From assembly GCA_008931825.1 (NCBI GenBank), contig QXVZ01031171.1:1-23708 (forward strand): DNA of 23,708 nucleotides, in the 5' to 3' direction. Position numbers and translations under genes: made by a program. The DNA comes from Phallusia fumigata. Its lineage: Eukaryota > Chordata > Ascidiacea > Phlebobranchia > Ascidiidae. Positions 10,301 to 19,191 of this stretch are shown here, in pieces (the stretch's first letter is position 1; every line of letters begins with the position of its first letter). The notes beneath the pieces are model-generated. The model was not told the origin of the DNA. It did not search any database and was given only the letters and a program-made list of their open reading frames with translations.

Positions 10301-13300
10301 AACCAATTGGTTTAGATTGAGAATCACCAACTATAAAATAGGTAAACAATTATCTCAAGGTAACCTTTTAGCACACCCAAGCAATGGAGGCAACAAAACT
10401 TGTGGAAAACCAACAACACTTACTCATATTTTTTTCATGAAGACATAAAACTCCCTTCGCAGCATCCCTTAAAATCTGTAGTGGCTTAATATTCAGGTAG
10501 TTTTTGGCACCAGTCATGTGTAAAGTTCCTTTATCATCAAGATACTTCTCATTTTTTACAAACTAAAACATTAGATACATAATAGGTTGTAGGAATTGTA
10601 ACGTTCTTTTCATTACAATTGTTTTTTCACTACACAGAAAAAAATTGTAAGAACACAAAAATGAACGATTAAGAAGTATAAAAAAAAATATAAAAGTATG
10701 TAATGTTGCTTAGTTTTTATTAAATTTACCAATTGACACCACTTAAAAAATGTTAGTCATGTAGAAAAAAATCTTTAAAAAAGGGATTGTGAGCATTTTC
10801 CTATCACAGTCAAATTGGCACATTACATGTCTACAATACAAACATACATAATTACATACATCATACACTGATGCCGCACACATCTCCATCACTATGTAAA
10901 CTATAGTCTCCGAATTCTGCAATAAAAAACAATAATAATGTAACCAAGAAAAGACAGATTAACATATATTAGTATTAAAGGATGTTTTGCAACTCTTATT
11001 GCATTAATTTAATTGATGCTTTTCAGAACAGTAGCTTAAATCAACACACTGACAAAACAATAACAAAGCAAAGTAGAAGCAGGATAAGATTTCCACCCAG
11101 ATGGTTTGCAAGGTTGACGTGACTATAGCACAATTGAACCCAATGAGATGAATAAAACCGAATTAAACTTCCACAAAACTGAACAAATGAAACAAAAAGC
11201 TCCAACTGAACAATGATGAGGCAAATAGCTAATAGCCATTGCACACACATAACCCCGAAAAATTTTTCTGGATTCATTATTATATTCTTGCTTTCACAAC
11301 ATATGTTGATTGTGCCGATACTAGGAATTTCTGAAGACTTGTTTAAACCAAACACGTACTAGGCTAACAGTGCAAATTTCTTTTCATTTGGTAAACATAT
11401 CAGGAGGAGGTCCTATTATTATTGGCGATAAAAAATAGTATAGTGACACTATGAATTAACAGGCGAACTTTGTGTAACTTGATCACATGAGACATTGCTT
11501 GGATTAGAACCACACATGAAAAATTATTTTCTAAAAATCGACGCCTATAAAACCATAGGTGCACAACCTTGCCGGGATAGAAGTTTATGAGGCCACACAA
11601 TAAAGAAGCTGTACATTGGTAAAAACTACTTTGGCTACTGTAACAAAATTTGCTTGCCTTGAAATTTGTTCTGTTACAAAACGATACACTATAATAGCTT
11701 GTTGTACAAACTGTTCTAATCATTTGTTAATGTGACCTATTTTTGGAAGCCAGCATGGTAATGTTGGGGCTATAGGGTCAATTAAAATCACACAAAATTC
11801 TATGGACAAAAAAGGAAGAGGCCCCAAACTAACAGAAGAATATCGATACGACTACACTTACCCCATAGCAAAAGTTGTAGTATCTAACAACGTTTTCATG
11901 CTGGCATTCACGCAAAAACTTTGCTTCAGTTTTTGCAACATTCAAATCATACAAATCAGTGTCCAGTATTTTTGTTACATATGGTGCTTTATCATTCACT
12001 CCCTTGCACCTGTGAAGTGACAATTTAAAACTATGGGGTGACTTTACCCATACTAAATGTCATGTATATTAAAACCAATTGCAAAAGTTGTCGTTGTTTA
12101 CATTTTCAACCGACTTTAGGGGTATAGTGGGCATCAACAGAGGGTTGGGGTCAAAGAAACTATACAATGTCAACCAATAGTACATTAAAATCATGTTTTT
12201 AATTAGATTACTTCAGAGGGATTGTTGTATTTAAAATTGCCATATAAGCTGCAATAGGTACCGTATAATCAAAAATGTTTGGAACCACTACTTTAGAGTA
12301 TTAGCAGGGAGACCCAGTCTTTTGGGATCAAACTGACAAATCACAATGTCTCAGTCTACAATATATTAACATGTACATTTCAAATGAAGTGCAATCATTG
12401 TGTGTTAACTTTAAAAAGGGTGACCCATAATTACTAAGTACAGATGTTATGTAGATCATAGTTTACAAGCATGCTGCTGTATGACTTTACCACCAACCAA
12501 CATAGGTTACAAATTTGTTCTGGTTATATGTTTTATAAATGGTTAACTTTACTTGTGGATTTTTGAGCCTGCTGTTCCAGATGCAATTTGTTCTTCTTTT
12601 TTATACATTGCAGCAAAATGGACTGGTTCTAAAAGAGTAAAAGTCTGTTCATTGTTTTAAACGGAACAAATATGTATTTGTAAAAAAAACTATTTACGAA
12701 ATCGGGAACCAACCTTTTCCAAAAACTCCCAGTATGTCAGTCGCACTAGTTGCATCACTTTTCACGTCCTAGACAACAAAATCCATGAATATTGTAAAAG
12801 ATGAACCCAATTTAAACAAAAAACACAAATAAGAAAAAATATTATTTTCTGCAGGCAGAAATCCATCAGTTAAGATTAGGATTTTTTCTCAACAAATCTC
12901 AAGAATTGTAGGGTACTTTGAATATACGTATTGAACAGGTATAGATGCTTTGATTAATTTTTGTGAGTTGGTGATTATAACATTGACTAAATAAAACAGA
13001 ATGATACACCAAAATGACTAATATAAAACTTTAGGAGTTCAGCATGTCAACTAGGGGTATGGGATAAAACAAAACAATCTTTGTTTTTACAGACTGTCAA
13101 AGTTTAATTCAGTTTAGGCATTGATTATTAGGGTTAAACACAGCAATCAATACATTAAAATGACACATCTTACAATGTATCCAATTTTGATATTGTTTAA
13201 TAATTTAACTCATTACAGGGGGTTAGCTTGTCACTATTGACAAGCCCCCCAATTAAAACAATCATTCAAATGTGTAAACACTACATAAATGTATATTTTG

Positions 13301-16300
13301 TTCCACATACCATGTTTAATTCTGTGTTTTCATTACTAGAAGCCTCTATCACCTTGTCATCAGTTTCCACAGATAAAAATGCTCTCTCCTTATACTCTAC
13401 AACATAATTATTTAACTTGACACACAAAAAGCTTTTCAATATTTGAAAAAAATAAAGTACACACTTGAAGGTTGACCATCAATGCTCTCAATGTCAAACA
13501 ACAATGCAACAGTCTAAAAACAAAATGAAAATTTAATCATGACAGAATTATGAAAATAGAATTAAGAAAGAATTTTGCAAAATAGTACCTGTTCTGTGCC
13601 ATTTATTTCATTCATATGACTTTTTTCTTGGTGACTTAAATTTCTTCTAAAGGTCCCTTCAAGTTTAATGCATTTAGTCATAATAAGAGCTCTTTTAATG
13701 CTTTTTAAAAACTCTGGTTTCAAATTGAGAATGGAATCACTTTCAAGCAAATTGTTGGAGATATCCATCGTATCAATCTAAAAACATTTTCAAACCATGA
13801 TTTTCATACGTATACCAGGGCTATGTAGAAGACTGACATATACATAGCTTGTTGTAAAAAAATTGAGGCAAAGAACTTAAATCAAAGTCCAGGTTGAATC
13901 AAAAAACTTTGAAACCTAAATATGTAGAACAAATGTGTCTTGCTCATAAAACGCCCTTAAAATAAAAGAGTTTGTACAAAAAAATAAACATACCTTGACA
14001 TTCATTTGTTTAATTGCATTTACAATCAGCTCAAACATTTTGCCATCAATATCACAATCATCAAGTATCAATTGCTGGACTGCAACTTTCGTGGATTCAA
14101 GCCAATTACAAATAGCCTTCACCTTGTGGTAGGTCAACTGGCTTGACCATTTTAAAGATGGTGGAAAGTTTTCAGCAAAATTTTTAGAAAGCAATGGACC
14201 ACCCTCCAGTACAATTTCCAACAAAAACAGTAGAGAACTGCCATCTAAAGACATGACATATTATTATTTAGAACTAGAGAAGTGGCATTCCTCCAAATTT
14301 TCATTGCACATCCCTTAAATGATGTTTTCCACATATCACTTCCGGTATTACATTGGATACATATTTAATACCCACAATACATTGGGTCCCTATTAGGGAG
14401 TATCGATTGAGACACTTTTACTGATCCCAAAATTTCGGGAAAAAAGGCTTTTAACCAGGAATGAAATTATAACCAACATTGGTACAGTGCGGCATGCAGT
14501 GAAAATCATCAAAAAGTACATTTTGATAGTACAGTACTCCCCTCACACCTATGTGTGGACTATGGAGTATGCACAACTTGTATCTTACCGTTTTCTATCC
14601 TTGACAATATATGACAGTACGATATGGTGGTATGGTGACAAGGTACAGGGCACTCAATACATACCGTATCGCACTGTCATCGTCAAAATTAACAGGCAAA
14701 AATGAGTATTTGTCTTAATGACTCGTGAAAGCGTAAACTGACAAAGAAAAAAGAAGTTGGGATTTCCCGGGAAGAAAAACAAAATCCCTGGAATTTTCCT
14801 GGAGAAAAGCAATGAAATCCTTGTTTGTGCAAGCATAAGTGTATGGTTCCCTAAGATGTACAAAACTTTTCATTTTTGAATAAAATTGCTTTTACCTTGG
14901 CTATTTTGTACGTATTTCTTTAGGAACAAGACAAAAATGTCTTGCTTTCTGCTAATGTCAGATGTACCTGAAAGTAATAGTATTATTATATTAGTACCTT
15001 TACTGCCTGCATTAAAAAACATTTTTAAACTGCACGAAGGCAGATTGTTTCCTAATAAAGTTCAGTTAAATATATATATGGAGCAGTCACTTTCCTCGTG
15101 CGTCACTTTACATACACTTTGTCCCATTATGGCAGTCGTTCCCAACCTCTTTTGTTTTGTGGCACCCTTGCACTGCACCATGGCAACCATAGCGCCATAC
15201 ATGGCTATTGCAAAAAGTTCAATTACCCAATTGCTTGTTTCTTTGCAAAAAACTTATCTATTGATTTAGGAATGCAAAGGTGAATATCAGATGTATTTTT
15301 ATGGTCTGGTGATTAGCAGCAAACCAAAAAAATTTGCATTAAGATTATAGTCCACGGCATATCACATATTGTATACACAAACACAGTCTGACTTACCTCC
15401 TTCTAAGGAAAATAACAACCCAGAAATAAACCGAATCTGTCTGGATAAAATTCGATCTGTTAACCATTCTTCAAATGAATCTTCATTTAATGACATCACA
15501 TGGCAGGCAATAAAATAATCCTTTAACAGTGGATCAAAGAAACGAAAGCGAATATTTTTGTCAACAATTTTGTCATTCCAACAACTTGTTCCAGGAGATG
15601 CAACAATGAGGTCTTGTACAGCTTCCATGCTTAAGCCAGGGACCCCATTCAACAGCTCATATCCAAACCAATTAGAATTTGATTCCAGCATCCGGGAGGC
15701 AAGCATTTGTATGTCATTTAATTTTTCATGCATATCACTTAAGCGCAAATGTGAGCTTGCACACATTTTTGTAACAATGCTACACATCCAACCAGTAAGT
15801 GTGTAGTCTTTTTTGGATTCCAGATTTTTTATGATGACTTGAAGGAACCAGGGATTACCCGCCAGCAAAATAATATCTTCCCCACAGCTTAGCATGTTAA
15901 TCCACATAGCAGAGGCATTTGGTTGGAAATATGACCATATGATTTGCTGGATGTTACAATCACTAAGGTTGTTAACACGATAACAAGTTTTCGGGCGAAA
16001 AGAATGGTGCAACCTTAGCAAGCTTGAATAACGAGAGGTAAAAACCTTGGGGGATGCTCCAAAAAGGTGACCATTTAACAAATTGCCAACAAGATGCCAT
16101 ATAGGCACTTCTTTTTCGTAGTCACAGTGTGGAACTACTTTATCCATGTGACCCCACCAGTCTGCTTCATCACAAGCATCCAAAATAAACAAAAGCTTTT
16201 TTTGGTTTTTTTTAAACCAATCAAAAGCCTTTTCCAACATGAGTGATGAGATGTCTGGGTTGGTAAACTTAATCAACTGTTTGAAGGATATGTTATCCTC

Positions 16301-17302
16301 ATGATTCATGTTGGAAAATTTGAAAAAAATAGGACATGCATCTTCAGACTTGGTACATTGAACAACTAGTTGCATTGCTATTGTAGATTTTCCAGAACCA
16401 AAGGGACCAACAACAACTGACTGCTGATTTTCAAGCACACCATTAACAAAGTTTTGCCATCTTAAGCCTTGATCCCTTTTATCTAGAGATTCATGCTCCA
16501 GCAATGAATCAGCAGATGTGAAAAATGCAACTTCATCAATAGTTGGACCACAGTTTTCATCACATGATATACTGAAATCCATTCTTTCTTCAATTTTTGA
16601 AAGTTGCTTTTTCAGGATTTGGACAACTTCATCTGCGCAACAAAAATATCCTTGCAAACATGCCAATGAAAGGGGCCTCAAGTATCTTGCATAAATTTTG
16701 TGTAACCTATAATTTAGTGTGTTTGATTTAAAACAGTATGTACACAAACACAGCAAACTACATCAAAACAAGGCCAAAAACAAACTGTTTGACACATAAA
16801 AAACATAATATTGTTTTGATAGATCACTCTTTCTAAAACTGTTTTTAAAAAGCAATGTTTTGGTGGTAGTCATATGTAAAACTACATAAAAAAGACTACA
16901 AACATTAATTTTAATGTCTGCCCCTGCATAATATTTTATGGTTGTCCTACAATGTTTATTAGCTCCTACCTGGATAGTCGGTATCCGCATCAGCTACAAC
17001 TGGTTTCTTGTCCTACAAAAAACAACAAATTTGATTGCAAATTTTCTGGGAATCGAAGATCATAAACATTAATTTCCTTCTGCTTCAAACAATGTACATT
17101 AAAAAGACACATATTAAAAATATTGTTTTTTATCGTCAGTTGGTATGAGTTTGTTGTGTAAGTTATTGATGTATGGTTTTTAAGTAACCTGGACATATCA
17201 AAGCTATTCATTTGTGTACATGCCCGATCAAAAGTCTCAGGCCAAAATGTATGATAAAAATAGTGTGTTTATTACCTCTTCAGTTTTTTCAGAATGAGAC
17301 AT
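6796..17302 (-). CDS. NACHT-LRR-IRE1-like kinase-KEN RNase fusion protein
   Basis: Seventeen exons join in one frame with matching phases and GT..AG borders, giving 1068 residues: 17276-17302, 16970-17012, 15397-16632, 13994-14244, 13589-13777, 13465-13513, 13311-13396, 12714-12768, 12553-12628, 11862-12009, 10860-10916, 10424-10562, 10062-10228, 8575-8713, 7520-7662, 7089-7307, 6796-6978. Order: short N terminus (1-24), NACHT NTPase (about 90-260) and helical region, LRR-like segment (about 485-545), linker with acidic Ser-rich patches, kinase (about 655-930), KEN domain (about 936-1068). No signal peptide or membrane helix is seen, so it is probably cytosolic. By family knowledge NACHT domains oligomerise after sensing, and IRE1/RNase L kinase-KEN modules become RNases when dimerised; oligomer-triggered RNA cleavage is therefore the inferred role. 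The start ATG (17302) has a good AAAG context, but further upstream exons cannot be excluded. I recall no named orthologue. Confidence 0.85.
8268..8450. mobile_element. Possible hAT-type remnant in an intron
   Basis: CAGGGGTGGGCAACCTCTGGC at 8268 is the classic start of a hAT-type terminal repeat. A degenerate partner, AAAAGGTTGCCAA, occurs near 8438 in the opposite sense. No target-site duplication was found, so the right boundary is a guess. Confidence 0.35.
8867..9183. mobile_element. hAT-type MITE with perfect 8-bp target duplication
   Basis: The element starts CAGTGCTTTTCAACC and ends with the reverse complement CAGTGCTTGTCAACC, and is flanked on both sides by ATCTAGAC (8859-8866 and 9184-9191), the 8-bp duplication expected of hAT transposons. 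At 317 bases it has no transposase. It sits in the 1.35-kb intron between kinase exons 10062-10228 and 8575-8713. Being intact with a perfect duplication it may be fairly recent. Confidence 0.85.
9340..9710. repeat. 122-bp minisatellite in a kinase-domain intron
   Basis: The landmark AATTTGAYYC-TTT-AGG recurs at 9391, 9513 and 9635, an exact 122-base spacing, each time followed by GGTAAC about 25 bases on. TACACCACWRTGGCATG marks the middle of two units. A more diverged stretch with CTACCAGCTGT at 9713 and 9851 follows to about 9900. Scattered relatives occur in other introns of the gene (about 11740-11790, 12095-12180, 13090-13230). Confidence 0.65.
10917..11861. other. Large intron, no further feature named
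   Basis: Intron between exons 11862-12009 and 10860-10916. It has long minus-strand open frames (about 11041-11355 and 11400-11723) whose products are hydrophobic or low-complexity and resemble nothing I know. They also do not fit the exon phases. I treat them as chance. Confidence 0.4.
13589..14244 (-). other. LRR-like exons of the fusion gene
   Basis: Exons 13994-14244 and 13589-13777 carry two successive leucine-rich units of the ribonuclease-inhibitor/NLR kind: VQQLILDDCDIDGKMFELIV (from residue 491) and IDTMDISNNLLESD (from 520), the latter with the LxxLDLSxNxL-like core. This is much shorter than the LRR arrays of typical vertebrate NLRs (often more than six units), so ligand recognition by LRRs may be minimal. 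Exons 13465-13513 and 13311-13396 then encode an acidic, polar linker. Confidence 0.65.
14611..14680. repeat. Short inverted repeat in an intron
   Basis: Left arm ATGACAGTACGATATGGTGG (from 14611) and right arm 14661-14680, whose complement reads ATGACAGTGCGATACGGTAT, could form a hairpin with a loop of about 30 bases. It lies in the 1.15-kb intron between the NACHT exon and the first LRR exon and may be the tip of a fold-back transposon. Confidence 0.5.
15133..15260. mobile_element. Possible single terminus of a hAT-like element
   Basis: CAGTCGTTCCCAACCTCTTT followed by GTGGCACCC at 15133 resembles one end of a hAT-type non-autonomous element, but no matching opposite end or target duplication was found nearby. 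Probably a truncated copy. Confidence 0.25.
15397..16632 (-). other. NACHT exon of the fusion gene
   Basis: A single 1236-base exon encodes residues 24-436. It shows a P-loop GPFGSGKST (residues 99-107), a Walker B with the NACHT-style acidic pair LLFILDACDEA (170-180; Asp175, Asp178, Glu179), and a sensor-1-like KVFTSR (219-224) followed by a spacer and YFQPN near 258. The remainder to residue 436 is helical, as expected of the NACHT-associated helical and winged-helix regions. The 5' border is set at 16632 because the acceptor TTTTTGTTGCGCAG precedes it and its phase fits the exon at 16970-17012. The open frame runs further upstream to 16756, but the phase there does not fit. Confidence 0.88.
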
Positions 17303-18237
17303 CTTTGAAACATCCAAAAAAGTTTACACCTATTAACTACAGTAATGATTTGTTTTTTATGTAGATTTGTCTAAGAAACACCACATATTATATGCATATT
17401 TTTTGAAAAGAATGATTTCAAGACATTAAAAGTTTCCAATGCCGTTGGTGAAAGCTGTTGAACTTTATTCTATTTCAAACTTAAACTACCAACAACATGC
17501 ACATTAGAGTGTTACAAAAATTGTTACATTACTCTGTTTATTATAATACATGTATACATGCTGTTTTGAGAAAAGTAGATATTCCTTAATTTAACATGTC
17601 AAACAATAAAATAAATCAATACTCCGCTCTAAATTCCGAAAACTAAAAACTTTTGTGCTGCTTTTTACCAAAAATAAATCATTTCAAATACACTGACATA
17701 TATTTTATTCCTAAAAATTTAGCATGGCTTATATATAGTATTTAGATATCTCATTGTGTTTTTTAATAGGTTTTTTTGCAACTGTGTAAAACATGACCGA
17801 ATGCCAATAGAGGTTCTTTGACAGGTAAACAAAAATCCAGAGTCATCAATATCATTTTTTTCAGACAAGCATTATAGTCACATAAATTACAATTTAAAAC
17901 TCAAAGACAACGAGCATGTTTCCTTAAAAACAACCATCTTCGTATTAATAAAGCGAAAAGTAATTAACATTAGGTTTTGTTTATCATGTAAGAAAGAGTC
18001 AATTGAATTTACAATTTCCATAAGAAACGTCCTCATATCCCTCTCAAGTAATAAGACCTGGAGACTTCTACTTCCGCTTTTTAGTGTTATGTGGTGGTTG
18101 GCTGCTAGGCTTTCCTATACAGGTGTAAAAACATCAAAAAAATTTTCTTGGCGCAAAATGACAATTGAACTAGTTAAAACATATTTCGTTTGGTTTCATG
18201 CGGCCTAAAACTCGTTTTCATCATAGAAAATAGTTTT
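17303..18237. other. Intergenic region between receptor and NACHT-kinase genes
   Basis: About 935 AT-rich bases with no coding frame. On the minus strand it holds the 3' UTR of the receptor gene and the promoter or trans-splice region of the NACHT-kinase-RNase gene. AATAAA candidates on the minus strand are at 17704-17709, 17537-17542 and 17463-17468. A pyrimidine tract with CAAAG occurs directly before the ATG. Confidence 0.5.
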
Positions 18238-19191
18238 TTACAGATTTGTACTTGGCACGAAAGTTGGATGACCTTCAACCGCGCCACCTTGACCCCGGCT
18301 CCGCAGCGCCATCTCGTGAAACATGTTTAATTTTTGGCGAAATTCTCTTTTCTGTTCCTCGCTAACAAGCTCGTCTGGAATACCCGGGGTAAGCGGTGGG
18401 GTTGGGGGCGGGGGTGGCAAGCTGCCCCCTTCCTCTTCGTCATCGTCGCTGTAGTCATGACCAGCCATGGTGGAAGTTTCGGCGTCAGTGCTTTCAAATC
18501 CGGTGAACGATGAGTTCATTCGCGAGATCTTGCGTCCGCGGTATCGCAGCTTGCCCGTCGGGGTATCGACGACGAATTTCCCGTCATTGACTCCAGTCGC
18601 CATCGATGATACGCTCGAAGCAGTCGATTCGCTATCGGAGTCGATGCCGCCCGGCTCCTGTGCAGGAGGTCGAGGAAAATTCGCCTTTGCTCGCCAGCGC
18701 TCGATCGCTGACGTCATTGTGTTGTGATCTTGTGGTGTAAGTTGGCCAGGACTGTCGCTGTCCGTGTAGAAATTATGATCAGGTTCTGCTAGACAAAGAA
18801 GCTGGTAATTTGTTGTAAAGACTACCCAAACCCAAATATGACTGTTGTCCTTATCAGTTTTCTCAATCGACTGAGCATTGAAAGTGTTGATCAGCTGAGC
18901 CGAACTAAACTCCACCAAAACCAGTTACTAAAAGTTATCAGAAAAAAGGGCTGGTGTGATTATTACCTCCTGCTTTTTCTTCATTAAATGCTGTCGTAGC
19001 TGCTTCACCGTTGCTGTAGTGAATTGGCCTGCATGGTAAAGTTATAATTATATGTATGGTCTGTAAAAAGTTAACAAATAATTCACTGCTGGTCTACAAA
19101 CCCTGATATGTACATTGACGCCACAGGCTTTGCCGATTCATTCGATAATTTCTCTTTTTCGTCAAGCCGGTCTATATATTTATCAGTACAT
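18238..19191 (-). other. Cytoplasmic tail exons of the receptor
   Basis: Exons 19087-19191, 18967-19028 and 18238-18788 encode a hydrophilic tail with no catalytic motif (no HRD, DFG or phosphatase signature). It has tyrosines in possible docking contexts (MYISGF, IHYSNGE, HNFYTDSDS, HDYSDDDEEE), a Ser-rich stretch, an acidic block followed by SLPPPPPTPPLTP (a candidate SH3, WW or EVH1 ligand) and a basic patch RYRGRKISR. A signalling-adaptor role is inferred only. The donor at 19086 (CA|GTGAAT) is chosen because it alone gives the phase needed by the next exon; otherwise an in-frame stop follows two bases on. Confidence 0.7.

Larger units (their letters stand above)
7520..12628 (-). other. 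IRE1/RNase L-type protein kinase domain
   Basis: Exons 12553-12628 through 7520-7662 encode residues about 647-935. Visible landmarks: a glycine-loop variant ASGTAGS (about 661-667), beta-3 lysine in YVTKIL (Lys684), helix-C glutamate in KTEAKFL (Glu699), HENVVRYY (beta-4), hinge IVYIVMEMCAASVYD in the tiny exon 10860-10916, HRDLKPNN (787-794; Asp789, Lys791, Asn794), DFG (807-809), LAPE (832-835), KSDIYVLGLFFYFVLTEGNH (helix F region) followed by PFGD, and RPTIQMVEKHPALW. The HPFG and HPALW motifs are typical of IRE1 and RNase L. All catalytic residues are present, so it is IRE1-like rather than an RNase L-style pseudokinase. Confidence 0.88.

Noticed and set aside
11041-11723. Two long minus-strand open frames as genes or missing kinase exons
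   Set aside because: Their products do not resemble the kinase hinge. The hinge was found instead in the 57-base exon 10860-10916, which fits phase 0 on both sides.
14734-14815. Repeated TTTCCCGGGAAG-like words as a regulatory cluster (STAT/NF-kB-like)
   Set aside because: Only one near-palindrome is clear. The rest are loose matches in an intron, which is below what chance would give in DNA of this length.
16633-16756. Extension of the NACHT reading frame upstream to a Met at 16756
   Set aside because: Upstream acceptors in this stretch (for example before GTTACACAAAA) need phase 2, but the preceding exon at 16970-17012 ends in phase 1 and is open in only one frame. The acceptor TTTTTGTTGCGCAG at 16633 fits phase 1 and gives a clean join.
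17303-18237. Kinase exons belonging to the ALK-like receptor
   Set aside because: No HRD, DFG or glycine-loop frame exists between the receptor stop and the next gene. The only kinase in the window is IRE1-like and is phase-linked to the NACHT exons.
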